The position numbers and the translations under genes were made by a program. Below, one piece after another: positions 32,992-46,152 of a DNA stretch of 64,000 bases (position 1 is the stretch's first letter; each line of letters starts with the position of its first letter). The notes beneath the pieces are model-generated. The model ran no database searches, was not told the DNA's origin, and saw nothing but the letters and a program-made list of their open reading frames with translations. This DNA is from Cryptomeria japonica (Eukaryota; Streptophyta; Pinopsida; Cupressales; Cupressaceae): NCBI RefSeq assembly GCF_030272615.1, contig NC_081405.1:473668008-473732007 (forward strand). Direction: 5' to 3'.

Positions 32992-34396
32992 TTACAGACT
33001 TGGATGCTCCAGAATTTTCTCCCCTTCCCAGGTGGCATCCTCAATGGGTAGATTCTTCCAACGTACATGGAACTCCTTGACTGTGCGTGTTCTCAACCTC
33101 TTTTCTTTGAAATTGATGATCTCCACCATCTCCAGAATTAGTTTCCCTTCTTCGTCGATGGGTGACAGATCCTTGGATATTGTGATGCACTGCCCGATGG
33201 CCTTCTTCAGACATGACACATGAAAAAAGAATCTGACTCCCCTCAGGAAGCTCCAACTCTTAGGCAACTTCACCCACTCTCTGAACCACCCTATAGGGTC
33301 CATAGAAACATGGCTTCAACTTCTCCTTACCACTTGTCTTCAAGGAGGATTGTCTGTGCGGTTGAAGTCAAAGGTAAACTAGATCACCAACCTAAAAATT
33401 CTACTCAATCCGGTGTCAGTAAACATACATCTTTTGTTGGTTCTAAGCCCTCTATAGGTTGTCTTTGAGAGATGTCAGGATGTCTAAACTCTCCTAAAGC
33501 TAATCTTTGGCCATTAATGCATGACTGTCTCCCAATGCTAGGTCAACAAATGAAGAAGGTTCATAACTGTACAATGATTTGAAAGGTGGCATGCCTATCG
33601 ACATGTGATAAGTGGTGTTGTAACATTGTTCACCCAAATGTAACCAGTGAACCCAAGCCTTCTGTTGAGCTAAGACGTAGTTCCTAAGATAACCCTCCAG
33701 CCATTTGTTCACAATCTCGGTCTGTCTGTCTATCCACGAATGGTAGCTCATGTTGGGTGACAACTTGGTTCCTGCCAACCAAAATAACTCCATCCAGAAG
33801 GTACTCAGAAAATGACTATCCCTGTCACTGACTATGTTTTGCGGTAAACCATGTAGGCGGAACACCTCACGGAAGAACAACTCAGCCACTTGAACTGCTT
33901 GATATCCTATGGGGATGGCAAAAAAATGTGCATACTTGGTCATTCGGTCAACTATGACAAAAATGCAATCCTTTCCTTGCACTCTGGGAAGTCCAGTAAT
34001 GAAATCCATCGCGATGCTATCCCATTTCTGATTGGGAATTGGCAGTGGCTGCAGCAATCCGGCTGGTAGGTTATGCTCAGATTTGTTCTGCTGACAGGTG
34101 GAGCATTCTCGCACATATTGTAGGACCTCGTTCTTAAGCCCCTTCCAAGAAAACCTTTCACAGATCTATCTATAGGTTTTCAAGTATCCTAGGTGTCCAG
34201 CCAAGGGAGAGTCGTGCAATTCCTTCAAAATCTTTTCCTTCATCTTGGATTCAGGTACCAAATAAATTTTGTCCTTGTAATAAATGATGTCATCAACCAC
34301 CTTGTATCGGTCATCCTGCACTTGACCATCCATTAGTTCGCAAGCAAAAGTGTTCTTGGAGTATTCAACCAACAGGTATTCCTTCCAGTCCGCCAA
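32992..34396 (-). pseudogene. Chromovirus integrase and chromodomain
   Basis: From high to low coordinates: the HHCC zinc region (HDSPLAGHLG near 34200 and CSTCQQNK near 34100), then the DDE core with MDFITGLP (first Asp, about 33995), VSDRDSHF (second Asp, about 33830) and RQTEIVN (Glu, about 33715). After a stretch with stops comes the chromodomain at 33000-33150 (KLILEMVEIINF, FHVRWKNLP, ATWEGEKIL). In this lineage the chromodomain directs integration to certain chromatin marks. Here the DDE residues are present, but WIDRQTE replaces the usual TDGQTE and frames are broken. Confidence 0.88.
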
Positions 34397-35800
34397 AATC
34401 TAAGATAAAGAACATATGGTAGGCCTTCTTGATAGGGTATCAACAACCATGTTATTCTTTCCCTTCACATATTCAATGTCGAAATCAAATTCCTGGACTT
34501 TTCTCACCCATTTTTGTTGTCATTCATTCAGATCCCTCTACTCCAAGAAGTATCGCAAGCTGTTGTGGTATGTCCGCACAACAAAATTTGCTCTGACAAG
34601 GTACTGCTAAAACTTCGTCAGTACATGTATGATGGAGAACATCTCCTTGTCGTAGATGGAATACAACCGCTCAACTCTCGAGAGCTTCTGACTCTCGAAT
34701 GCAATGGGGTGACGGTCTTGCATCAATATCACTCCAATGCCTTCCCCCGAGGCATCTCACTCTAGGATGAAAGGGCGAGTGAAGTCTAGTAGTGCCAGAA
34801 CCAGACACACACTCATACCTTCTTTTAGTTTGTCAAAGGTCTATTGCGCTTGCACATTCCAACAGAAGGATCCTTTCTTTGTCAGATCTGTCAGTGGTGC
34901 CCCAAGCTGTGAAAATCCTTTCACAAACCTTCTATAATAACTACACAAACCAAAAAATCCATGTAACTCCGAGAGAGTCTTGGGTGGAGGCCAATCCAAA
35001 ATGGCCTAAATCTTCTCCTAGTGAACTTGTACCCCTTGGGCGCTGATGACGTGACCCAAGTATAGGACCTCGGTCATTCCAAATTCACATTTGGACCTCT
35101 TGGCATACAATGATTGTGATTCCATAATCTTCTATACTTCATCCAAATGCCCAACTTGTTCCTCCCAAGTCTTGCTATAGAAGAGTATGTCATCGAAGAA
35201 TACCAATAGGAACTTAGGCAGTTGCTTGTTGAAGATGTGGTTCATGCAAGACTAAAAAAGTGGTTGGAGCATTGGTTAATCCAAACGGCATGACCAAGAA
35301 CTCATAGTGTCCATAATGACAGGGAAAGGTTATCTTTTCCACATCTTGCTCCCTCATACGGACCTGATGGTAGCCAGAGTGGAGATCAATCTTGGAGAAA
35401 TATATTGCACCATCTAGTTCATCTAGTAGCTCATCAATCCTAGGAATGGGGTACCTATTCTTGATAGTCTTCTTGTTTAGTGCACGATAGTCAACACACA
35501 TTCTAAGAGTTTTGTCCTTCTTCTTCACCAGTACCACCGAGGACGCAAAGGAGCTAGAACTGGGCTGGATCCATCCTTTATAAAGGTGTTCCAGGATCAT
35601 TTTCTCTATTTCATCTTTGAACTTCTTCAGGTGGCGATAGGGTGTGGTGATAACGGGTTTTTCTCCTTCCTCCAACTCGATAGTGTGCTCAAACCCTCGG
35701 TGTGGGGGTATACTAGGTGGAATATTAGTGAAGACCAAAATATGCTCATCCAGAACTGACTGAAGTTCCTCATCCTAGTAGTAAGTCAGTTGCTCTTTCA
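34397..35800 (-). pseudogene. Chromovirus reverse transcriptase and RNase H
   Basis: The RT finger and palm are clear in 35738-35214: [58 protein letters not shown] and [13 protein letters not shown]. Below 35214 the frame is shifted, and the rest of RT and RNase H can be followed only in pieces (EFDFDIEYVKGKNNMV near 34470). Compared with the family, the region is full length but non-functional. Confidence 0.85.
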
Positions 35801-36189
35801 CAGGTTTTATTGAGATCAAGCAATGTGCTGCCTAGAATACTTCATCATGTCTGAAGATGGCTTCCATCCTTTTGGTAGAAATCTCCCTTGGGCCGCCATT
35901 TGACATTCCCCTAAGAACCACCTTCCTACCATCCACCTTGAATGAGAACTCCATCCTTTTGAAGCTCTATGTGTACTAGATGAGGGTCTCCATCTATTGA
36001 ATGCCCAATATGACATCCATGTCATCCAGATCTACAACAAAGAAATCGTCGATCACTGTGTAATTTCCCATGGTGATGCTCAGTTGCAGAACCAGGTGAG
36101 TGCATGATAGGAGATTGCCTCCTGCCACCTTAACATCAAACCCTTCATGCTCCTTTGTACACAAACCCCTTTGGGTGATGAGTGATGAG

Positions 36190-37499
36190 TTTATGAAGTT
36201 GAGCGAGGCCCCACTATCAAGAATAACAAGAACTCGTTTCCCTTGGAGTGCACCACATACTTAAAATAAATTGCACCTTGGGGTACCTGCCAGTGTGGCA
36301 ATGACACCCCCCCTCCATACCAATGTGGAGATTCTCTCTGCCAGGCTAGTTTCTTCGATAGATTCTTCCCTTGGGGGTTCGCTTTCCTCATGCCCCTCTT
36401 CTCCATTGGACATCACTTCAATATAGTGAATCTTTCCTTTGCCCAAACATCAGTGTCCTAGTTCCCATGGTTCCTTGCAGGTGAAACAAAGCTTCTTCCT
36501 TCTGAGTTCCTGTCTTGTGGCTTCATCAAGCGATGACCCTTTCGGAAAGGGTTTATTATCCTTCTCCCTCAAAATGAGAGGTGGTTTGGTATGTACAAAA
36601 TTTCTGGAAGAGGAAGATGTTACCATGTTACGAGCCTTTTTTATTGCTTCTGTGAGCATGCTGGGGTTGAACCCTTTCACCCAACCTTTCAGTGGTTCCA
36701 TCAATCCGTCCATGAACACGACCACCAATCTCCGCTCTGAGATGTCAATTACCAACACAGAGTCTCTGGAATTCTATGATGTAACTGTCCATAGATCCTG
36801 ACTACTTTAGTTGTGCCAACTCCATGAAATTGAGTTCTGGATCCTCCCTATCAAATCGATCTATGAGCTTCTCTGTGAATTTGGCATAGGAAGTTATTTG
36901 GTCATGGCCAAGAGTGACCATTCCATGATGCCACCATTCATGCGCGACCCCTTCCAGGTGGAGTGCTGCAAACCTGATAGCTTCATCTTCAGGCATTGGG
37001 TTGAGTTGGAAGTAAGTATCTGCTTTTTGAACCTAGGCTCATGTTGAGGTCGCTCCGGCTCCATCAAAGGATGATAGGTTGATCTTGCCAACCTTCCACT
37101 TGATGTCATGGTTATAGTGTCCTTAATAGCCTCAACTTCTGCCGCTCGAGTTTTTCATCCAGAGATCCACATAATCCTTGAAGGATATGTCCCCTCAAGA
37201 TTTGCATCCCTCCAATCTTGGTTCAACTGTGCTTGCATCTCCTGAAAGGTGGGCTCTTGCTCCTTGCATGGTGCTTCTGATTTCTGAGGAAAAGTCAACA
37301 TCAGTGGCCGTGAATGTGAGCATTGGACGTTTGATCTTCCCATGACCGAATCATCGCCCTGCCCATTCTATTCTTCATTCATTTTTCCCAAGGCCAATTA
37401 TCTTAAGTTTTTCTCCATGATTTGTTGTCATTTCTCTCCTTTGGTTAGGGTGTCATTGAGCTGATCTTGGCTTTTGGTTAGCTCCCTTAATAGTGCCAT
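36190..37499 (-). pseudogene. Chromovirus gag, with protease start
   Basis: Probable start ATG at 37499 (MALLRELTKSQDQLN), 106 nt after the PBS. The capsid core is recognisable at 36996-36802 (LHLEGVAHEWWHHGM, LIDRFDREDPELNF). A knuckle, CFTCKEPWELGHRC, lies near 36480. The aspartic protease motif LDSGASLNFIN follows at about 36215, and the protease runs on to about 35850. Several frameshifts separate these blocks. Confidence 0.8.
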
Positions 37500-37604
37500 G
37501 AATTTTCTTCCAGGATCTTATGGCTCCCCCATTCGATTGGTCGAACGGTACCTCCTTTCGGTATACACTTGCATCCACTACACAACAGGCTGGCAAGATC
37601 ACAA

Positions 37605-37616
37605 GCTCTGATACCA
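37605..37616 (-). other. Chromovirus primer-binding site
   Basis: TGGTATCAGAGC on the minus strand, one base after the LTR end. Confidence 0.85.
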
Positions 37617-37617
37617 C

Positions 37618-38388
37618 TATAATGTTCCCTAGATGTACTGGCAGAGGAAGCAAGAGTGTATGGTGGTGTTGGAGTAGGGTCGTACGGTGCTTGAACAAAG
37701 GCCATATGGTGAAGGAGACTGGGTGTACGACTATCAAGAAAGGCCCATACGGTAGTGTCGAGGAGGTCGTACGGTGGTGCCAAGGTCATACAATGGTGTC
37801 AAATAGGTCGTACAGTAGTGTGAGACTGGTTGTACGGTAGTGGGAAGCAGGTCATACGGTGGTGAGGAGGGAGTGTAACCATATGGTGGGGGGGTACGGT
37901 AGGCTTCAATTTGTGAGGGGGTTAATCTCCCGCAAGTGTATTGAGTGATGAATTTAGAATATTAGGAATCCTTTATGCATGTAAATCATAATAACAAATA
38001 CACAACTGGAGAAGTAACAATGATGAAATTCAAGATTTTCCAGATCCAGAACAAGAACACTAAACAGAATAGGGTAGGGGGTGGATCCCACCGAAATTGA
38101 AAGTACCAAATAGGGAGGGTCTCTCACCTTCAAAATGGCAGAAACCAGAACTCCAATAGGAATTTGCACAAGAGAGAAAAATATCAAAAATTGCCTACCT
38201 ACAACAATGACTAACACGACCATATATATGGGCTCTAGGAAACTTCCCGAAGGGTTACAAACGAGCCGACACGACCAACCAAAACTTGCCTAATCTAATT
38301 AAATAAAAGGGCCCAAAATATTTGTTAAATTTGGGGCCTTACAATAAAGTAATTAGATTTATTATTGAATTATATTGGGGACATCACA
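37618..38388 (-). repeat. Chromovirus 5' LTR
   Basis: 771 bp, direct repeat of 32168-32955. It is shorter mainly by a gap near 38050 and differs by scattered substitutions. Terminal CA has become TA at 37618-37619. Confidence 0.9.
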
Positions 38389-38393
38389 AAAAG
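38389..38393. repeat. Chromovirus target-site duplication (right)
   Basis: AAAAG, identical to 32163-32167. Confidence 0.85.
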
Positions 38394-40121
38394 ACACTCA
38401 GAAGAGGACAACAGTAGAAGATAATACACAGAATCTCAGTGATCAAGGCATGTTGAAGAAGCAAAAGCTTATGACAAAAATGATGAGTATCAATACAACT
38501 CTGACTACATCAAGTTTCATCATGAAGGTATTGTTTCCAGCTTCAAAACAAGCCCCTGGCCCTCAAACGAGTCTAATAACCCCAACTGTAAGTTAGAGTG
38601 GGACAAGATTAGGAATGGGTTTTGCATCTTTTGCTAGACCTCACAATGAAATAGTTAGAGCCATAGACATATTTGGAAGTGCCTACATCACTACAAGTGC
38701 TATTTCATCATTCAAACATTCAATAGTGTTAGCAACCCCAAATTTTAATTACAATAATTTCGTTGATCAATTTAGAGAGAGAGAGTAGAAAAAATAAAGA
38801 AAAAAGGAAGCTAATGATGAAGGTTGCGAGTACTAAAGTTGTAGAGGAATAACTTGCAATGAACATGGTATTTCCCACATGTGACCCAAATAAAGAAATG
38901 ATGGAGTACACGGTTGTTATTTCCCCAATTCCAAATCAAAATAAACCAGAGAATTCGATTCATCCCTCACAATTTCATGTTAGCACCATCCAAATGGATT
39001 TCTCAGGATTTAAAAATGTGGAAAAAATTAATGTGTCAAGAAAGACCAATGAAGTGGTGTACACATCATTGCTCAAGCAAGAGAGAGAGAGAGAAATAAG
39101 CTGGAGAGACAAATACAAAATTTACAGAGAGACATAGAAATTGAGAAAGCAAAGAGGAAAGCTACAAAGAACAATAGAAGTGAATTACCTGGAAAGGATT
39201 AAAAAATATGCCTCTACATCTACAAGTGCAAAGAATGAATAGACAGAGGTGGAAACTAAGTGAACTAAAGAAAAATTTAGCTAAAAGTATTGAAAATTTT
39301 GAAAGTGAAAGAGCCTCTTTAGTACAACTATACAAAAATATGGAGAATGGCGCTGCCTCAACAAAAAAATTACAAGACCAAAATAATAGAGAGAAGGTAA
39401 AAGCAAAATGGTGGGAAGAAAAAAAAGAGGAAGAAAGAAAAAACAATAAAAGACTGGCTCAAGAGCTGCAGAGGGCATACAATGATATTAACTCTCTCAA
39501 AGACAAATTGAATAGATCTTGGAAACAAACAATGAGGTTTATAAAAGAAAAGACTTGGGAGCCAACCAATTGTGTCAGTTGTTTGAATTGGTTGGAAATC
39601 TTAGTGTACATTATGTGAAGTTGACTGAATACATTGCTTAGAACAAAAAGTTGAATTCAAGAGAGAAAATTGCAAATCAAATTTTGCAAATAGTCTACAA
39701 ATCCAATGACAAATATTTGGCATCCAAGGGAATTCACAACTGCATTGATGTCTCAATAAAGGCTTTATCTGTCATTCAAACATGTAAGAAACTACAAGAA
39801 TCACATGAATGTTTGGATAAGGCTGCAAAAAAGATGAAACTACATAGAAAGGTTCAGATATTGATAGAAATTGGTTTGCCGATGAGTTTTGATACAACAC
39901 AACAATACATTGGAGATGTTGCTTTCAAAAATAAGATGGAGGAGAAAATGAAGCTTGATTTGGACCTGTTTCCTACGGACACAAATGAGGCTAACTTTCT
40001 AGCCATGGCCAGGCCATTGATAACCTTGAATGTATCTTTGGATGAAACATTGATGTCAACTTCCACTTCCAATTATGAATTGTCGACAAATTTGCAAGTC
40101 ACTTACTATATGTTCGAATAA
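38394..40121 (+). pseudogene. E3, second part: linker, coiled coil and C-terminal domain
   Basis: Continues E3 after the chromovirus. Frames slip several times. A Thr/Gln-rich linker is followed by a long coiled coil at 39070-39540 (LKKNLAKSIENFESERASL and a Lys/Glu block) and a compact helical end at 39651-40121 (DKYLASKGIHNCIDVSIKAL, MSFDTTQQYIGDVAF, LDLDLFPTDTNEANF). The frame stops with TAA at 40119. The last two blocks parallel the coiled coil and tail of E1 and E4. No enzyme motif was found. Confidence 0.5.
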
Positions 40122-41705
40122 CTTGGAGTTTCATCAGATAGAGAGTGGAACATGCCATAGAAGCTCATACAATGATTTCATAATATGTATTGTATAATTG
40201 TATTCCCAAATACATCAAATCTTTCTGATTTACTTTGTTTGTAATTCCAAGAATATTGTAATTTGTCATGGCTTGAATTAAATCTATTTTATCTTTGTTT
40301 TATGATTCTATGAATATTTTGTTGTGGCTTGAATTAACTCTGTTTTATCTATGTTTTATGATTCTATGAATGTTTTGTGGTGGCTTGAATTAACTCTGTT
40401 TTATGTCTGTTTTAATTTTGGAAAGGTCCTTAGATCTAAATCAGAGTGGAAGGAAAACCTTAGTGTTGGGACCTTTTTGAAAATTTTTGCCATATGGTTT
40501 AGGGTTTATATTTTGTGTTTTAAGAGGTTTAAGCCTAAAACCCTAAACCCCAAGTCCTAGCCATGTTGCATTCTCTTTTTGATCTATTTCAGCGGTGACC
40601 TCCAGCAACTGATTTTTGGTGTCTTAAGTTATCCACTGAGGCCCATTATGTCATCATATGACCGGCCCTTTGTGTTAGCCATTTGGTTTTCCCCTCTTTT
40701 CTTTTTTGTTTAACCATCCTTCATCTTTGATCAGATCCACGACTAGTGTTTACACGCAGTTGCGTGATTAGATTAATACATTGGCAAATGTTAACTCTGC
40801 AACCCCACCACTTACATGGTAGATGAGACCCACTCAATCTCTCAATGCATATATGTGGTCATTGACATGGTGGAAAGGTGGGCTCGACATGGTCACATCC
40901 TTTGTAGTTTACTAAGTGAATAGTTTGGAAAAGATCAACGACCAAAAGTAAATGCACAATTGCACAACTAATCAAAGATGCATCCAAAATCTAATTTTGC
41001 AATGCCACTGTAGATGTGGCATGTGGGACCCATGAAGACTAACAGTAAATGTCTTGACCAATAAGAAAAGAGCATATGGATAACTAAGCCACACAATAAG
41101 AGTGTGGGACCTATGCCCCTATTTTCTAAGTGCGATAAAAAGAGACACTTTCACAGGAGATCTACGGCTGAGATCATCACATGATTGGAAAAATATGCAC
41201 GACCAAGATAACTCCACAATGTCAAAGAGGCTTAAGAGGAAACAGTAAAATAAAAAAGATTAAATCTACTATGTGCTTGCTTTTGATGCCAACTGACAAT
41301 CTCACCTGCATACGTGCTCGTAGTTAATGAATCCATTTTACTTGTTATGATCTGAATTTCTTGGCTATATTAACACCGATCTCCCACTAATTCGTATTTT
41401 TTTATTGAACAATGCTTTTTGAGATTTAAACTTAAGCCCTCCCATATAGGAGACTTGTAGATAATTTGTATTTACAGTGCTCTACATATTCTGAAAACTA
41501 TTTTGTGCTTTTTTTTTGTCATAATTAGGGTTTCTAAGAAGTGATTGTTGTTTGTACTTTCATTACACTCTTTCTATCTTTTGACCTTCTCTGCATAATT
41601 CTAGATTGTGAATGCTCATTGTTGTCTGAATGTCGTAGGATTTATTTGGAGTCGAATTATATAAGCTTCTCATTTTTGTTAGTTTGTAGAACCCTAACCC
41701 TAGGA
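40122..41705. other. Spacer; 56-bp minisatellite at 40269-40415
   Basis: No gene recognised. Units beginning tggcttgaattaa start at 40269, 40325 and 40381 (period about 56 bp, 2.6 copies). A short ccctaaaccc stretch near 40540 is too small to be a telomeric array. Confidence 0.6.
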
Positions 41706-44700
41706 ATGATAAATTCTTTTGATTTGGGGAAGGGAAAGTTCTCTGAAGAAATAATTGCATAACTCTCTAGATTATCAGAGACACAAAGAGATCCAAGCCT
41801 AGATCTCAAACAAATGAATTCATCATTGATCACTCTACTAGAATCAAGGATGTGTTGATTCCACCATTAGGTTCTAGTCTCTAAAGGAGAGACTACAACA
41901 AGAAGGAGAGAATTCTAGTGTCCAATATATGGAATTACAATCTGGCAAAACGTGTGGTGCCAAATGTCTATGTGAATACTGAATTGATTGCTGCAATTGT
42001 TGCAAATTACAAGCCTTATGCTAGAGAGATTGTTTTCAGTGAAGGTGGCAGGTTAACAGAGATCACTAGAGATGTTATCAACGAAGTGTTCATGCTCAAC
42101 CCTAACACAAATTGGGTTATTGATCCCCAAGAGCTAGATATAGAGTATAAGAAAAATGAGCTCTTGTATAGAAGAAGATTGGCATAATTCAGGCCTGTAC
42201 ACATAAAGGGAGATGATAGAAAGTTGACATCAAAGCAGACTGTCCCTTACAACATAGACCTATTTATCAATTACTTTTTGGATACACATTATGCTTTATG
42301 TCAAGTTTGTGTTGCAAATGCAAGGGACTTGAATGCAAACTAGATGATGATGGTTTGTATAGATATCCAAAGCAGGGATATCAATAGGCCTTTTGACTAT
42401 GCTTATGTGGTAGCTCAAGGTTTGTATAATGCCTTGTGTGATTTCAAAATGGGAAAATAAAAATTTCTAAGTATTACTCTCTCCCGATGCATATACTTTT
42501 GTTCAAAGGTCTTAAGGTATGGCATCCTAGTTTGTAGATTGTAACCATGGCTAAAGGAGAGTCTCTTCCTATTTAAGAGTGGACCTATATCTGGGACTCA
42601 CATATGAATGATTCAAACTATTTGGTTTTTGAAAAAAATTGTGAGAAAGATTTTGAGTATTTTGCAGAAGGAAGTTAGGTGGGGTCTAAGCCCAATGGCT
42701 AAGGAATTTATCAGACCCAAAGCCCTTAAGCCTAAGTTAGGTATCACCCACAATTGGGGATCTTGGTTTTACTTTAAGGACCACACAATCATAAGGGTTT
42801 TTGGTATTCCTATTACTCCTATGATTTTGCCTATTACTCTTTAGGATAGGGTGGCCTTTTTAGAAATCATTCATCAATTAAATGAGGCTGATAAGTCTTT
42901 GATGGGAGGGTCACACAAGAAAGGATCAATGATCCCATCACAAGTTGTGATTGGGATGTATCACTTTTTAAATAGGAAAGCATATGATATCTTGGATTTT
43001 ATGTTGAACAAGTATAGACTTCCTCAAGCTAGATATAGGTTTTATGACTCCGAATGGTTTGTCGAAAAGCTTGGGAAGGCTAAAAAACTAGAGTATTAAT
43101 GGGACAAGGAAGATGATTAAGACCTCATAAAGATTGCATAAAACTATGAGGAAGTATTGAAAAGAAAGGAAAGGTGGTATAAAATCCAATATGAGGAAAA
43201 TAGAAGAAAGAAGGAGGAAAATTATTATTCTCCAACATGGGAGATGCAACTAATCCCAGAAGCAAGGATGAGAGCATTTTTTGCTACTTATATAGATATT
43301 GATAGAATGCATCTTCCTCATGAGAGACCCCGCTTGGATGTTATACCCCCAATGTAGGTAGTAGAGGAGGAAAGGCCAGAATCTCCTAAGTCAATTGGCT
43401 CTCCCATTGGCATTGCTTCCCCTCCCCTAAGCCCTTAATAACCTCCATCCACATCTACTTTTGATCCAGAATCATCACACCCTTCAGACCCCTCACAAAG
43501 ATTGCTTGTAGAAGCTACCATGAAGAGGCCCATGAGTGCACCATCTTCTAGTGGTTTTGTTTTTCAAGTCCTAGAGAGCCCTAGGGTTGTCACTCCCTTG
43601 CATATATTGTCTTTGAGAAGAGAAATCCCTTTCCAGTCATATCAAGGTTTTGATTCCAAGGGGATGAGACCTTACCTCCTCATAGATTTGATAGAAGGAT
43701 AGGGGTTACCATTCAAAATCCTCATAAGAAGTGGGCCCTTGATGCTTTTAAACTTGGGGGAGATCTTAGTGAAAGATATGAGATTGAATTATTATGAGCA
43801 ATTCATAAGCGATGATGATTTCATAAATACTAGAGAATTCAAGCATTTTGTTATAAGAAATTTGACACATGAAACAGAAAAGAGAAGAGGTATTAAGTTT
43901 GATAATTTGGGTAATGAAGAAAAATTGAGATTGAAAGATGAGGTCCTAAGAGATACAAAGGAACAATTTGCTGCTATGACCCCAGAGATAGGAAGGCAGA
44001 TTGTAAAGAGGAGCAGGGTACTCCTTTTCGAAGGATGCGACATCTTTTTTGCTATTATTTTTGATGAATTGATAAGGAGACATGACATAGATCTAGAATC
44101 AATGGATCCAGTGTAGAGAGAGGAAGTACTTTCAGGAGCACCATTTGATGATCATCTTGATCTTTTAGTTATTTGGTGTCTTCATAGAATCATAAAAAGG
44201 CCTAGAATGAGGATCAATTATTTGTGGGTCTATTAGTCAAAAGAGTGACTAGCACTTCCATTATAGAGGCAATAAGACTCAATCTAAATGTGGCTTTGAA
44301 GACAAACAAAGAGGTCACAATTTTGAGAGAGAAGGTGATAGCTGAGAGAAAGACCAACATACACACCTTTGGGTAGGATTGAGCATACATCTAATGAAGA
44401 TATGGGGTTAAGGAATGATCTAGATCAAGCTAGATTGGAGATAGTTAGTTTGACACATGAAAGGGATATGCTAAAGATGGATGCTTTGTAGATGGAGAGA
44501 AGAATAAAGATAGACATGGGAAAATTATTGTTGGAATCAAAGATCAATGAAATTTTGGACCATGTTGATGTAGCATGGGATGAACATAGGGAGTTATTGA
44601 GGTTTTCTCAAGAACATTTGAGATGGCAATGTTTCATGGCCTGCTCATTATCTCATATGAGCAAGACAATTGCAGTGTTGGAGATTTCATTGATTATGCC

Positions 44701-45123
44701 TCTCCCAAGTTTCTTACATGACATGATTGAAAGTTTTAAAACTAGGTTTCATATGTTAAAGTTTCTCTTTATTATTCAAAGGATGTATCAAAGAAAATTA
44801 GTGGTGAAATCAAAGGCTTTCAGTGTTTAGTCGCTAGCCTCATACCTACTCTACTTGACAGAGAAAGAAATAGAACAAAAGGAGAAAAGGTCCTGAGATC
44901 CAAAGCAAATTGGAAGGCTAATATCAAAACAATTTAGGATCAGATGTTTCCAAATATAACGTCAGATGATACACAGTTCATTAAGATGTTAGAATCCTAC
45001 TCAAGGCTCAATAGTGGTATGACCAGAATAGAGGCGATCAAGCGAGAACTTGAAGATGACAACTATCATGAGCATCTCAAGGATTTTCATGCCATCAAAC
45101 AATATGGATTTGAAGACTTCTAA
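41706..45123 (+). pseudogene. E4: uncharacterised element protein, same family as E3
   Basis: A series of frames from an ATG at 41706 (MINSFDLGKGKF) to the TAA at 45121, with many TAG/TGA/TAA stops and several slips. The N-terminal domain at 41918-43110 carries WNYNLAKRVVPNVYVN, IVANYKPYAREIVF, LTEITRDVINEVF, VIDPQELDIEYKKNE, YNIDLFINYFLDT and DINRPFDYAYVVAQ. The same order and spacing appear in E3. A Pro/Ser-rich linker (43360-43560), an acidic helical block (43739-44116) and a coiled coil (44280-44830) follow, then a tail with MLESYSRLNSGMTRI and YGFEDF. No pol and no LTR pair were found around it. It would encode about 1,130 residues if open. Confidence 0.55.
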
Positions 45124-46152
45124 TCCTTTATCCTCTCTTTTCTATGTTTGTTCTAGTTTTGATTTGATCACTTCTGATCCTTTTCCCTCTCTTTTTCTTA
45201 GTTTTCAAATTTTGATATTGTAAAAGGCCTGAAGCTTGTTGCATCCATAATTTTCTATAAGAGGATAATCAAGGCCTTGTTTTTACCTCACTTTCTTTGA
45301 CTTATACATATACTACAAAATTACAGTAGAAGCATATATACTAATTCACCAAGGGTGAATAATATACAAAAAGACCATGGTTGTTATCTAGAATCTTATA
45401 TGAATCAATGAAATTGAGGATTTTTTGGTTGAGGCTCATATGTCTACACTATGTTTTTGAGTTTGAATGGGTTTCAGCTTCTTCTAAAGTAGAAGATTAA
45501 AATTTCTTACTCTATTCAAAGGGATTCTATGTAGAGAACACATAGTAAGTTGTAATTGGGAAAATTCATCTCATGCTATGGTCGATACGAAATATTAATC
45601 ATATTTTTTGATACTAATGCAATTAACAGTCTTCATGATCATGTTGTAATTACTAATGCAACACTACACTTTTTTGATACTTGAATGTTGAATCAAAATT
45701 ATCAAATAAATAATTACTAAAGCAACCTTAATCTTGAACACTGAAAAATAGTAGTATGTTAATTTATTAACTTGTAAATAAAAATTTGAAAAAATGCAAT
45801 TGCTTATCAAAATTAAATGACATTGATAGAAACATAAAATATCATCAAGCACAATTAGGATTTTGTAATGTGACAGATGAAATACATTATGCAATATGCA
45901 ACCAAAAGTTTAATAAATACCTAGTAACTGCTAGCACTAAATCTCTTAAATTTTCCAAATCATCTCATCATTTTGATCATCAAATCGAGAGCTTCCTTGA
46001 TTATTGTCTTTGTTTTCTTCAATCAGCATACCTTCGCTTTAGCGCATCTCAAAAATACTAGTACATGTGTCACTGGCATTCATTATGTTAGTGTCAGTTA
46101 TCCCACCTTGGTTTGAAGTGTTTCCCAACCCTCTTCTTTCACTTTTGGACTT
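45124..46152. other. No gene recognised
   Basis: 3'-UTR-like T-rich sequence follows E4 (45124-45300), then AT-rich DNA. No terminal repeat or RNA gene was seen. Confidence 0.5.

Larger units (their letters stand above)
32168..38388 (-). mobile_element. Ty3/Gypsy chromovirus, complete but decayed
   Basis: A 6.2 kb element on the minus strand with LTRs of 788 and 771 bp, a 5-bp AAAAG duplication, an iMet-type PBS (37605-37616) and a purine-rich tract before the 3' LTR. Gene order on the minus strand is gag, protease, RT, RNase H, integrase, chromodomain, the diagnostic order of plant chromoviruses. It sits inside E3. All coding parts carry stops or slips, so it is inactive. Confidence 0.92.

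Noticed and set aside
33220-33468. Plus-strand frames within the chromovirus
   Set aside because: Shadows of the minus-strand integrase/chromodomain.
40530-40556. Telomeric repeat (ccctaaaccc)
   Set aside because: Fewer than three units; too short to support.
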